This document shows, one piece after another, positions 1-8,497 of a stretch of 64,000 nt of DNA. Below the pieces are notes generated by a model. The model searched no databases. It was not told the origin of the DNA and saw only the letters and a program-made list of their open reading frames with translations. Position 1 is the first letter of the stretch; each line of letters opens with the position of its first letter. The position numbers and the translations under genes were made by a program. The DNA comes from Planctomycetota bacterium (GTDB lineage: Bacteria > Planctomycetota > JACOTG01), in assembly GCA_016178505.1 (NCBI GenBank), contig JACOTG010000253.1, forward strand, positions 1 through 64,000, given 5' to 3'.

Positions 1-3000
1 CACGCTCGAGTCGCAGTTGTCGGTTGCGGTGACGGTGTAGGTGCCCGTCGCGCCGCTCGGGCTCGTGCACTCCAGCGTCGTGTTGCGTGGGCAACGAATA
101 GTGGGCGGCGTCGTGTCGACCACCGTCACGTCGAAGCAGCACGGCGCCGAATTGCCGGCGTCGTCCGTCGCCGTGCAGCAGACTCGCGTCGCGCCGAACG
201 GGAAGGCGGAGCCGGACGGGTGGTCGCAGACGACCGTGACGCTCGAGTCGCACGTGTCCGTGGCGGTGACGCTGTAGGTGACCGTCGCGCCGCTCGGGCT
301 CGTGCACTCGGCCGTGATGCTGTTCGGGCAGTTGATGTGGGGCGCGGTCGAATCGACGATCGTCATGTCGAAGCAGCACTGCGCGGAATTCGTGTGGTCG
401 TCCGTCGCCGTGCAGCAGACGCGCGTCGTGCCGATCGGGAAGGTCGAGCCGGACGGGTGATCGCAGACGATCGTCGGATCCGGATCGCACAGGTCCGAGG
501 CGGTGACGCTGAATGAGATCGCTTTGCCGTTTGCGCCCGTGCACTCCTGACGAATCGTTTCCGGGCAGCGGATCGACGGCGCGACGGTGTCGAGGACGGT
601 CACGTTGAAGCAGCACCGCGCGGTGCCGCCTTCGGCGTCCGTTGCGATGCAGCAGACCTGCGTCGTTCCGAACGGGAAGGTCGCGCCGGACTCGTGATCG
701 CACGCGACCGTTGGTGCCGCGGCGCACTGCGCCGAGGCCGTCACCGTGAACGTCACGCTGGCGCCATTCGCGCTCGTGCACTCGGCGGTGATGTCGGTCG
801 GGCAGTGGATCGTCGGACCGTTGTAGTCGACGACCGTGACGTTGAAGCAGCACTGCGATGAGTTCTTCGAGTCGTCTGTCGCGGTGCAGCAGACCTGCGT
901 CAGGCCGTACGGGAAGAGCGAGCCCGATGGCGGCACGCACGAGATCGTCGGATTCGAGTCGCACAGGTCTGGCGCCGTCACGGTGTACGTGACCGTTGCG
1001 CCGGTCGGACCCGAGCACTCCACCGTAGTGGCGCTCGGGCACGCGATCGCGGGCGGCGTGGTGTCGACGACGATCACGTTGAAGCAGCATTGCGCCGAGT
1101 TCTTCGCGTGGTCGGTCGCCGTGCAGCAGACTTGCGTGGTGCCGAAGTCGAAGACCGTGCCCGAGGCCGGGCTGCAGACGATCGTCGGGTTCGGATCACA
1201 GGTGTCGGTGGCGGTCACGGTGAAGGAGACGGTCGCGCCGTTCGGGTCCGTGCACTCGGCCGTGATGTCCGTGGGGCACGTGATCGTGGGCGGCTGCGTG
1301 TCGACGATCGTGATCGTGAAGCAGCAGCGCGAGCTGTTCTGCGACGGATCGGTCGCGGTGCAGCAAACCTCCGTCTGCCCGATCGGGAACGTCGCGCCCG
1401 AGGCGTGATCGCACGCGATCGTCGGGTTCGGATCGCACGCGTCGGTCGCGGTGACGGTGAACGTCACCGGCTTGCCGTCGGCGGTCTGGCACTGGCGAGA
1501 GATGTTTTCCGGGCACGTGATCGCGGGCGGCGTCGTGTCGACGACGGTCACGTTGAAGCAGCACTGCGCCGAGTTCTTCGCGTGGTCGGTCGCGGTGCAG
1601 CAGACTTGCGTGGTGCCGAATCCGAACACGGTGCCCGAGGCCGGGCTGCAGACGAGCGTCGGATTCGGATCACAGGTGTCGGTCGCGGTCACGGTGTACG
1701 GGACGGTCGCGCCGCTCGGCGACGTGCACTCGGCCGTGATGTCCGGCGGGCACGTGATCGAGGGCGGCCGCGTGTCGACGATCGTGATCGTGAAGCAGCA
1801 GCGCGAGCTGTTCTGCGAAGGATCGGTGGCGGTGCAGCAGACCTGTGTTTCGCCGATCGGGAAAGTCGCGCCGGAGGCGTGGTCGCACGCGATCGTCGGA
1901 TTCGGATCGCACGCGTCGGTCGCGGTGACCGTAAACGTCACCGGTTTGCCGTCCGCGCTCTGGCACTGGCGGTAGATGTTTTCCGGGCACTGGATCGCGG
2001 GCGGCGTCGTATCGACGACGGTCACGTTGAAGCAGCACCGTGCCGAGTTCTTGGAGGCGTCGGTCGCCGTGCAGCAGACTTCCGTGATGCCGAAGCCGAA
2101 GACCGAGCCTGACGCCGGGCTGCACGCGATCGTCGGGCTCGGATCGCAGGTGTCGGTCGCGGTCACGCTGTAGGAGACGGCCGCGCCGCTCGCCGACGTG
2201 CACTCCGCGGTGATGGCGGTCGAGCAGTGGATCGAGGGCGCAATCGTATCGACGATCGTCACGCTGAAGCAGCACTGTGAGGCGTTGTTCGAGTCGTCGG
2301 TCGCGGTGCAGCAAACCTGCGTCGTGCCGAAGGCGAAGTTCGAGCCCGACGCCGGCGTGCAGACGATCGTGGGCGTCGCGTCGCACGTGTCCGTGGCGGT
2401 CGTCGTGAACGTGACGGCCGCGCCGCTCGCCGACGTGCACTCGGCGGTGATGTCAGCCGGGCAGTGGACCTGTGGCGCGACGCGGTCGACGACGGTCACG
2501 TGGAAGCAGCATCGCGACGAGTTCTGGCGGCCATCGGTCGCGGTGCAGCAGACCTCGGTCGTGCCGAACGGGAAGCTCGAGCCCGAGGCCGGGCTGCAAA
2601 CGATCGCCGGCTCCAGATCGCATTTGTCGCGCGCCGTCACCGTGTACGAAACCGCAGCGCCGCTGGCCGAGGTGCACTCGGCGGTGATGTCCGTCGGGCA
2701 CGTGATCGCCGGCGGCGCGCTGTCGATGACGGTCACGTCGAAGCAGCATCGCGACGAGTTCTGGCGGCTGTCGGTCGCGGTGCAGCAGACGGGCGTCGTC
2801 CCGAATCCAAAGGTCGCGCCGGAAGCTGGCGAGCAAACGACGATCACGTTCGGGTCGCAGGCGTCGGTCGCGGTCGCCTCGAAGACGACGGTCGCGCCGC
2901 TCGGCCCCGAGCACTCGGCGGTGATGTTGCCCGGGCACGTGATCGCCGGCGCGACGGTGTCCGTCACGGTCACGTTGAAGCAGCACTCCGCCGAGTTCCC

Positions 3001-4191
3001 GGAGTCGTCCGTCGCGGTGCAGCAGACCCGTGTGGTTCCGAAGGGAAACGTCGAGCCCGAGGCGTGATCGCACACGGCCGGGACGCTCAGGTCGCAAACG
3101 TCGGACGCGGTGACCGAGAAGGAAACCGCGGCACCGCTCGAGCTCGTGCACGCCGCGGAAATGTCGCTCGGGCAGTGGATCGAGGGGGCCGTGTGGTCGA
3201 CGACCGTCACGCGGAAGCAGCACGGCGACGAATTCAGGTCGTCATCGGTCGCGGTGCAGCAAACCTGCGTCGCTCCAAACGAGAACGTCGAGCCCGACGA
3301 CGGAACGCAGGAAACCGTGAGGCTGGCGTCACAGTTGTCGGTCGCCGACGCGCTGAAGGTGACGGCGGCGCCGTTCGGGCTGGTGCACTCCGCGGTGATG
3401 TCGCCGGGACAGGAGATGTTCGGCGCCTGGCAGTCGGCGACTGTGACCGTGAATTGACACCCGACGACGGTCCCGGCGGCGTCCGACCCCGTGCAATTGA
3501 CCAAGGTGGGTCCTTTGACGAATGTGGAACCGGAAGGCGGATTGCATACGACGACCGACGGGGGACAAACGGTGGTCGCGCTGACCTCGAAGCGAACGAC
3601 GCCGTCGCAGCGATTGGGATCGGTACAGGCCGTGACTCCCGTCGGGCATTGCAGGGTGATCGTGCTCGGCGCACTGCAGTTCGTGTCGTCCGTCGGATTG
3701 CTGCAACCGGCGCCGAACGTTGCGGCGTTCAAGTGAGAGGCCTTCTCCGCGCCGTCCGCACGTCGTGCGATGAACGACTCGTCCGTGCTTTCGCTGCAGC
3801 CCTCGACGCCGTACTGGATCGGATACGTGAGGCAGGCGTTTGGCGGCATCGTCACGGCAAACGTGTAGACGCCCGTGCTCTGCTTCGTCGCGGTGAGGCA
3901 CTGGTTTCCGTTGGAACTGCTCTTCACGAGCACCTTGATCGTCGAATCGGTGCCCCCGTGTGCGCGGTCCGTGAGGTTGCTGAGCGTGACGCGATAGGTC
4001 TTGCCCTGCTGCACGTCCCACCTCTCGACGGCGGTGGTCGGAACCGAGTCCTGGTAGACGCATCCGCCATCGAGGGGCGTGACACTCGTCACCCTTGCGG
4101 CTCCGAGTGACGCGGCGAAGGCCTCGGTCGCGATCGCGAGACTACAGAGGAACGAAATGCCAACGAAACGACAGGACCCCTTCGACTGCAT
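1..4191 (-). CDS. Giant secreted HYR-repeat protein (5' part; continues past left edge)
   Basis: The minus-strand frame from the ATG at 4191 is open to base 1, giving 1397 codons; the ORF track shows only shadow fragments because the gene leaves the window. An AGGGG Shine-Dalgarno lies upstream of the start. The N-terminus has a signal peptide (basic, then a hydrophobic stretch ending near AFAAS). About 230 residues of unique sequence follow, then at least 14 full hyalin-repeat (HYR) units of about 79 residues and part of a fifteenth. Each unit reads roughly I-CP-x-I-x-EC, ATD-x-CD, SGSTF-x-G-T, VCCTATD, NS-x-CCF, VTV-D. HYR domains are Ig-like folds of extracellular adhesion proteins. The paired cysteines in every unit suggest heavy disulfide crosslinking. 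A surface stalk or adhesin is inferred; the C-terminus, which would show how it is anchored, is outside the window. Confidence 0.9.
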   Translation of the reverse strand, partial: MQSKGSCRFVGISFLCSLAIATEAFAASLGAARVTSVTPLDGGCVYQDSVPTTAVERWDVQQGKTYRVTLSNLTDRAHGGTDSTIKVLVKSSSNGNQCLTATKQSTGVYTFAVTMPPNACLTYPIQYGVEGCSESTDESFIARRADGAEKASHLNAATFGAGCSNPTDDTNCSAPSTITLQCPTGVTACTDPNRCDGVVRFEVSATTVCPPSVVVCNPPSGSTFVKGPTLVNCTGSDAAGTVVGCQFTVTVADCQAPNISCPGDITAECTSPNGAAVTFSASATDNCDASLTVSCVPSSGSTFSFGATQVCCTATDDDLNSSPCCFRVTVVDHTAPSIHCPSDISAACTSSSGAAVSFSVTASDVCDLSVPAVCDHASGSTFPFGTTRVCCTATDDSGNSAECCFNVTVTDTVAPAITCPGNITAECSGPSGATVVFEATATDACDPNVIVVCSPASGATFGFGTTPVCCTATDSRQNSSRCCFDVTVIDSAPPAITCPTDITAECTSASGAAVSYTVTARDKCDLEPAIVCSPASGSSFPFGTTEVCCTATDGRQNSSRCCFHVTVVDRVAPQVHCPADITAECTSASGAAVTFTTTATDTCDATPTIVCTPASGSNFAFGTTQVCCTATDDSNNASQCCFSVTIVDTIAPSIHCSTAITAECTSASGAAVSYSVTATDTCDPSPTIACSPASGSVFGFGITEVCCTATDASKNSARCCFNVTVVDTTPPAIQCPENIYRQCQSADGKPVTFTVTATDACDPNPTIACDHASGATFPIGETQVCCTATDPSQNSSRCCFTITIVDTRPPSITCPPDITAECTSPSGATVPYTVTATDTCDPNPTLVCSPASGTVFGFGTTQVCCTATDHAKNSAQCCFNVTVVDTTPPAITCPENISRQCQTADGKPVTFTVTATDACDPNPTIACDHASGATFPIGQTEVCCTATDPSQNSSRCCFTITIVDTQPPTITCPTDITAECTDPNGATVSFTVTATDTCDPNPTIVCSPASGTVFDFGTTQVCCTATDHAKNSAQCCFNVIVVDTTPPAIACPSATTVECSGPTGATVTYTVTAPDLCDSNPTISCVPPSGSLFPYGLTQVCCTATDDSKNSSQCCFNVTVVDYNGPTIHCPTDITAECTSANGASVTFTVTASAQCAAAPTVACDHESGATFPFGTTQVCCIATDAEGGTARCCFNVTVLDTVAPSIRCPETIRQECTGANGKAISFSVTASDLCDPDPTIVCDHPSGSTFPIGTTRVCCTATDDHTNSAQCCFDMTIVDSTAPHINCPNSITAECTSPSGATVTYSVTATDTCDSSVTVVCDHPSGSAFPFGATRVCCTATDDAGNSAPCCFDVTVVDTTPPTIRCPRNTTLECTSPSGATGTYTVTATDNCDSSV
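1080..2035 (-). repeat. Higher-order duplication of a two-HYR-unit block
   Basis: Two neighbouring HYR units (about 475 bp together) are repeated almost identically as a block: roughly 1080-1557 and 1555-2035 align over their whole length with only scattered substitutions. Other neighbouring units in the array differ much more. This points to a recent internal tandem duplication of a dimer inside the HYR gene. Confidence 0.8.
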
Positions 4192-4595
4192 CTTTTTACC
4201 CCTGTTGCCGCGTCGAACGACGGCCGACCCCACGTCTGGCCTGACGTCACGAAAATCGCGCTGAGCGCGATGACCGTGAATGTGCGGCGATTTTTTTCTT
4301 GGAGGATGGAGGCGCGCGAGCGGACGCCGCGCGGCCGAATTACCCCGTTACTTCAAAACCCCTTTTCGCCTCGTGAACGCTCGAGCGAGCGCCGTCACGG
4401 AGGCGGTACGACGATGAATCGATATACCCCTTCGACGAGCAAGATGTACCCGACGATCGGCGAGCGGTCAAATCGACGAGGCGCTTTTCGCGGCAATTGG
4501 CGCGAGTGAGAACGACGGTCGTTCCGCGGCGGTTCGAATGACGCGCCGAGGAGCACTGGCACGAAACGTCCGAGCGCTCCTCGGCGAGTGACGTC
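4192..4595. other. Intergenic region between the HYR gene and the VOC gene
   Basis: About 400 bases hold the upstream region of the HYR gene (AT-richer patches such as a run of seven T near 4290 and TACTTCAAAACCCC near 4350) and a hairpin after the VOC gene, listed separately. The 79-codon plus-strand ORF here lacks coding character. I see no gene. Confidence 0.5.
4544..4586 (-). terminator. Hairpin just downstream of the VOC gene
   Basis: A perfect 11-bp stem (CGCCGAGGAGC / GCTCCTCGGCG) with a 21-nt loop begins about 9 nt after the stop of the VOC gene. No T-tract follows on the minus strand, so it is at best a weak or factor-dependent terminator, or an mRNA-stabilising 3' hairpin. Confidence 0.45.
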
Positions 4596-5084
4596 TCAGT
4601 GTTTCGCGGCGACGGGCTGCTTCGCCACGAACTCTTTGTAAGCCGCGATCATCTCGTCGTGCGTGAGGTCCATCAATTGGGTGGAGATCGCCCAGATATG
4701 GCCGAACGGGTCCATCAGCCGGCTGTAGCGGCCGCCCCAGAACATGTCGGTCGGCGGCAGGATCGGCGTTGCCCCGGCATCGATCGCGCGCTTGAACGCG
4801 GCGTCCGTGTTTTCCGTGTAGATGAGGAGCCCGGACGCCGTACCCTTCAGCGTCGTCGGCGACGTGAGGCCCATCTCCGGCATCTCGTCCGCGATCATCA
4901 CGATCGAGTTCCCGATCGTGATCTCGGCGTGGCCGACCGTCCCATTGGGGGCAGTCATCCGGTAGCGCTCGGTGGCGCCGAACGCCTTCTTGTAGAACTC
5001 GATCGCTTTGGCGGCGCCTTTGACGATCAAGCTCGGTGTGATCGTGTAGAAGCCGTCTGGGATGGGTTTCGCTTTGGTTGCCAT
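4596..5084 (-). CDS. VOC-family (glyoxalase/PhnB-like) protein
   Basis: This 162-residue protein has the single-module vicinal oxygen chelate layout of the PhnB/bleomycin-resistance-like group: an N-terminal TPSLIVKGAAKAIEFYKKAF segment, GHAEITIG, and a C-terminal GGRYSRLMDPFGHIWAIST segment typical of the family. Family members bind a divalent metal or small molecules and are often dimeric, but substrates vary widely, so no reaction can be assigned. An AGGAG Shine-Dalgarno lies 5 to 6 nt before the ATG. It is a single-gene unit in convergent/divergent surroundings and is cytoplasmic, with no signal peptide. The family call is secure; the function is open. Confidence 0.9.
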   Translation of the reverse strand: MATKAKPIPDGFYTITPSLIVKGAAKAIEFYKKAFGATERYRMTAPNGTVGHAEITIGNSIVMIADEMPEMGLTSPTTLKGTASGLLIYTENTDAAFKRAIDAGATPILPPTDMFWGGRYSRLMDPFGHIWAISTQLMDLTHDEMIAAYKEFVAKQPVAAKH

Positions 5085-5190
5085 GCGTTCTCCTGTTTCG
5101 CTACGCCGTTACCTGCAGTGCCGAATGCGGCCGCCTCGATACGCGACGAACCGAATTTCGATGCGGGCTTTTTCGAGGTGATCGGCAGCA

Positions 5191-5196
5191 TATACT
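5191..5196 (+). promoter_or_regulatory. -10 like TATACT, possible leaderless start of the 5206 gene
   Basis: TATACT sits only nine bases before the ATG at 5206, with no Shine-Dalgarno between. That spacing would put transcription initiation at or within a few bases of the start codon. No good -35 hexamer is seen 16 to 18 bases upstream. Confidence 0.4.
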
Positions 5197-5205
5197 ACGC
5201 GGCGA

Positions 5206-5733
5206 ATGACTGCGACCCGATCCGCGAAGCTCCCGGCGCTCCAGACGCTCGTGCTCGGCTGCCTCATCACGGGAACGATCCTCGTGAGCATCGTGGCGGC
5301 CGGCAACTTCGCCATCCTCGACGCGGAGAGGCTGCCGCGTGCGGCCGAGCGACTCCACGCGGCCGGCGCCGACAACGTGCGATTCGCGCTGCGTCACGGC
5401 GCGGGCGAATTGAACCGCTTCTACTTCCTTCTGTGGAATCGCGTGCAGCTCGGGCTCGTGCTGCTCTTCCTCGTGTTCGAGTGGCTGCGATCGCGCGGCA
5501 AGCGGATGCTTCGCCTTTGGGTGGGCGTTGCGGTGCTCGTGCTCGCTGCCGCGATGCTCTTCTACTTCACGCCTTGGATCATCGAGACGGGACGCTCCAT
5601 CGACTTCGTCCCGGCCGAGCCGATCACCCCCGAGCGCGCGGCATTCCGGACCATGCACGGCATCTACATGGCGCTCGACGGCGTGAAGCTGCTCCTCGCC
5701 GCTTTCCTGGTCGCGCTCACCTTTCGCGACTGA
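5206..5733 (+). CDS. Four-TM membrane protein, DUF4149-like
   Basis: This 175-residue integral membrane protein has hydrophobic segments at about residues 11-32, 70-90, 104-122 and 153-173. The loop after helix 3 reads TPWIIETGRSID and is followed by RTMHGIYMALDGVKLLLA, the pattern I associate with DUF4149/TMEM205-like proteins. No catalytic residues or signal peptidase site are visible. It probably sits in the inner membrane; its role is unknown. There is no Shine-Dalgarno, but a TATACT -10-like box lies nine bases upstream, suggesting a leaderless transcript. It is divergent from the VOC gene and convergent with the next gene. Confidence 0.75.
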   Translation: MTATRSAKLPALQTLVLGCLITGTILVSIVAAGNFAILDAERLPRAAERLHAAGADNVRFALRHGAGELNRFYFLLWNRVQLGLVLLFLVFEWLRSRGKRMLRLWVGVAVLVLAAAMLFYFTPWIIETGRSIDFVPAEPITPERAAFRTMHGIYMALDGVKLLLAAFLVALTFRD

Positions 5734-5805
5734 CTTCGCGGGTCGTTGAACGCGTAGTGATGCCCCCGGCGTTCATGAAGTCGCTCATCTCCAGGCCTGG
5801 CCGAG

Positions 5806-7029
5806 TCAGCGGATGACGAGGATGACTGCGTTGGTGATGCTGAGGCCCACTGCGTTCGCGGCGCCGGCGTCCTCGATCACACCTTGCGCGGTGACGACGA
5901 TCGGATGCGAGATGCCCTGGGATCGCGTCATCGTCCACGGCGCGAACTGCGGCGACGGCAGGTCGGGCGCGTGGCCGCATCCGAGGGGCTGCGCGCCCGG
6001 GCTGCGGAGGCACGCGAACGGCTGCGGTTGGAGTCGCGGCGTGAGCGGAGTCGGCAGGGCCGTCGTACCGATCACGACGCCGCGCGCGGTGAGGTCGGTG
6101 GCGTTGCGCGGGGTGCCGGACCAGAGCCACACGACGTAGTGCGAATCCATCGGGCCGGCGGGCGACGCGTCGAGCGACAGCGTGATCGGCTCCGCGCGCG
6201 AGACGACGACTTGGCGAGTCGTGCATACGGATCCGGGATCGCCGTTGATGCGAAGCACGTCGGTGATCGGTCCGGTGGCGGCGTTCACGTTGCCGGTGAG
6301 TCGAGCGGGCTCCTCGTCGACATAGAACAAGACTTCGGCGGTTGCATCCTCAGCTAGTCCGTCGAAGACCGCGCCGTTGATCGTGAACAATTCGAACTGA
6401 CCGGGCGTCGGCGCGAGTTGGCTCCAATGGTCGATTCGAATCTCGATGTCGGTCGTGTCGCGATTCTCGTCTTCATCCGGAATGGAAGTGTCGACGGGGC
6501 AGCCGGCAGTCCCGAGCTGGATGGCACCGGTCGCGCCGGGGATCGCAACCTGATTCGGATCGAGGATGCTGAAAGCGTTGTTCCGATACTGGACCCAAAG
6601 ATCCCCGGGATCGGAGAAAAACCCGTTGCCGTTCGTGTCGATGCGAACGATGTAGAACTCGTCCATCCCAACGCCGGGCTGTTCGAGGAACGGCGGCGCC
6701 ACGCAAAAAGGGTTCCTGTTCGTATCCGGGTTGCCGTCGCCGTCCGCGTCGCCGGGGACGCCGACGCCTCGCGTACCGAGTCCCGGCGGGACGTCCATGA
6801 TGTCGAGTCCGACGTAGACCGCGTCACCCTGACAGTCCCAGTAGACGTAGACGTGCGAGAGATCGAAGCCGCTCCGCTCGAGCAGACAAATCTCGTTGAT
6901 CGGGTCCGCTTGCTGTCCCTGCGCGACCGCGATGAGGTCCGATAGATCGCCGTCGAGCGTGACCTGCGCGCGCGCGACGCCGCTGATGGCGATGCCGAGC
7001 GCGAAGACGAAGAAACCGCGTGAGATCAT
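5806..7029 (-). CDS. Secreted protein with shared C-terminal module
   Basis: This 407-residue protein has a classical signal peptide (cleavage near SGVARAQV) and a strong Shine-Dalgarno (AGGAGG, about 9 nt before the ATG). The N-terminal 230 residues resemble extracellular beta-rich domains, with calcium-site-like DADGDGNPD and DTNGNGFF stretches. The last ~150 residues, from GNVNAATGPITD to SITNAVILVIR, match the C-terminus of the protein at 8498-10813: GNVNA-x2-GPIT, LPTP-x-T, PQP, HPI and SITN-x-V are shared in the same order. The module could be a surface-retention or sorting domain, but that is inference. I recognise no family for the N-terminal part. It is probably periplasmic or surface exposed. 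Confidence 0.85.
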   Translation of the reverse strand: MISRGFFVFALGIAISGVARAQVTLDGDLSDLIAVAQGQQADPINEICLLERSGFDLSHVYVYWDCQGDAVYVGLDIMDVPPGLGTRGVGVPGDADGDGNPDTNRNPFCVAPPFLEQPGVGMDEFYIVRIDTNGNGFFSDPGDLWVQYRNNAFSILDPNQVAIPGATGAIQLGTAGCPVDTSIPDEDENRDTTDIEIRIDHWSQLAPTPGQFELFTINGAVFDGLAEDATAEVLFYVDEEPARLTGNVNAATGPITDVLRINGDPGSVCTTRQVVVSRAEPITLSLDASPAGPMDSHYVVWLWSGTPRNATDLTARGVVIGTTALPTPLTPRLQPQPFACLRSPGAQPLGCGHAPDLPSPQFAPWTMTRSQGISHPIVVTAQGVIEDAGAANAVGLSITNAVILVIR

Positions 7030-7068
7030 CTCGCCATCCTCCTGCGTCGAGACGCCGACCGGATCGAC

Positions 7069-7299
7069 CTACGCCTTCGCCAATTCCTTGCTGCCGACGA
7101 CGGTGAGGTTCATGCCGATCTGCGCGGTGACGGGCTTGCCGCCGACGTCGACGGTGACTTTGCCGTTCAGGTACCAGCCGAACGAACCGGTCGAGAACTC
7201 CTTCGGCTCCGCCATGAGCTGGATGCCGTTGATCGTCACGGTCACGGGTTGCGCCTTGTCGTTGAACTCGGCGCGAGTCACGGGACACTTGATGGCCAT
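7069..7299 (-). CDS. Small hypothetical protein
   Basis: This 76-residue protein has a strong Shine-Dalgarno (AAGAGGGAGG) 8 to 9 nt before the ATG. It begins MAIKCPVTRAEF, which resembles a single short cysteine-containing knuckle, and then reads as regular beta-strand segments (QPVTVTING, WYLNGKVTVDVGGKPV). There is no signal peptide or membrane segment. The good ribosome site and beta-strand pattern argue that it is real rather than a shadow. I do not recognise a family. It sits between an ABC permease and a secreted protein on the same strand. Confidence 0.7.
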   Translation of the reverse strand: MAIKCPVTRAEFNDKAQPVTVTINGIQLMAEPKEFSTGSFGWYLNGKVTVDVGGKPVTAQIGMNLTVVGSKELAKA

Positions 7300-7365
7300 T
7301 TCGTTGCCTCCCTCTTAGATGAGGTGGGGAACCATACCCGATTCGCCCGGACGTGAGAAGACCCG

Positions 7366-8319
7366 TCACGCCACGCGTCGTCGTCGGCGCACGGCGTCGA
7401 GCGCGACGGCGAGCACGAGCACCGCGCCGATCACGAAGATGTGCCAGAGGCTCTCGACGTTGAGGAGGATGAGCCCGTTGTTGAGGACCGCGATCACTCC
7501 GGCGCCGAGCAGCACGCCGAGGATCGATCCCTCGCCGCCTGCGAGCGAGCACCCTCCGATCACCGCGGCGGCGACCGCGAAGAGCTCGTACGACGCGCCG
7601 AGCTTCGGATCGCCCTGTCGTTGGCGCGCGGTGTAGAGGAGCGCGGCGATGCCCGCGAGGCCCGCCGACGCGACGTACGCCAGCGTGACGACGCGAGCGA
7701 CCGGAACGCCGGAGAGCCGCGCGGCGGTCGCATTTCCTCCGACGGCGTAGAGGCGCGTGCCGTACGTCGTGCGCGTCGTGACGACGATCGCCGCCGCGGC
7801 GATCACGAGAAGGAACCAGAACGGCCCATGCAGTCCGAGGAACTTCCCGTCATGGATGAGGAAGAACGTGTCGTGCCCCGAGATCGTGACCGGCGCGCCG
7901 CCATTGATTCCTTGCGCGACCCCGCGAGCCATGCACAGGGTTCCGAGCGTGACGACGAACGACGGAACGCGCACGATCGTCACGAGGAATCCGTGGAAGA
8001 CCCCGACGCCGATCGATGCGAGAAGGACGATCACGGCGCACACCCACGTGGGAATGGTGTTGCCCGAATCGGCGCCGACGCGCATGAGGACGGCGGCGAG
8101 CATCGAGCCGAGCGCGAGCAGCGAGCCGAGCGAGAGATCGACGCCACCCGTCAAGATCACGAACGCCTCACCGACCGCGATCACGGCGAGGAGCGCCCAC
8201 TGCCGCACGAGGATCGACAGGTTCTCTTCGCTGACGAACCGCGGATTCGCCACGCCGATGACGACGCACAGGACCACCAGCGCAACGAGGATGCCGGCTT
8301 CTTTGTGGGTTCGGAACAT
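7366..8319 (-). CDS. Ribose-type (RbsC-like) ABC transporter permease
   Basis: This 317-residue hydrophobic protein has about 8 to 10 membrane segments and the conserved features of sugar ABC permeases of the BPD_transp_2 family: GEAFVILTGGVDLSLGSLLA near the N-terminus, VPSFVVTLGTL in the middle, and AVAAAVIGGCSLAGGEGS, the ATPase-contacting loop. It would form the inner-membrane channel for a sugar or nucleoside-like ligand. No ATPase or binding protein gene lies beside it; a matching sugar-binding lipoprotein is encoded 19 kb away at 27197-28168. No Shine-Dalgarno is evident before the ATG. The substrate cannot be predicted. Confidence 0.92.
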   Translation of the reverse strand: MFRTHKEAGILVALVVLCVVIGVANPRFVSEENLSILVRQWALLAVIAVGEAFVILTGGVDLSLGSLLALGSMLAAVLMRVGADSGNTIPTWVCAVIVLLASIGVGVFHGFLVTIVRVPSFVVTLGTLCMARGVAQGINGGAPVTISGHDTFFLIHDGKFLGLHGPFWFLLVIAAAAIVVTTRTTYGTRLYAVGGNATAARLSGVPVARVVTLAYVASAGLAGIAALLYTARQRQGDPKLGASYELFAVAAAVIGGCSLAGGEGSILGVLLGAGVIAVLNNGLILLNVESLWHIFVIGAVLVLAVALDAVRRRRRVA

Positions 8320-8410
8320 CGCGGCGGGAGTCTACCCGGCACCGAAGCAGATTCATAAGCTCTCCTAGCTTCGGCGGGGTGACGGATGGCTCCTGAAACC
8401 GCGCTCGATA

Positions 8411-8452
8411 GAGAAAAAGAAGCGGGGGTCGAAGCATTGCCTCGACCCCCGC
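8411..8452 (-). terminator. Rho-independent terminator of the IPT/TIG gene
   Basis: A perfect 11-bp stem (GCGGGGGTCGA / TCGACCCCCGC) with a 9-nt loop is followed on the minus strand by TTCTTTTTCTC. It lies 45 bp after the stop of the 8498-10813 gene and insulates the RbsC-like permease gene downstream of it on the same strand. Confidence 0.87.
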
Positions 8453-8497
8453 ATGACGTCGCGGTTGAACGAACGACCGGTCGCCTGATGCAGTTGC

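Noticed and set aside
1090-4110. Long plus-strand ORFs through the HYR region (340, 548 aa and others)
   Set aside because: They are shadows of the minus-strand HYR gene, which is open from 4191 to 1 and has a signal peptide and repeat structure. The plus-strand products are Arg/Gly-rich and have no ribosome sites.
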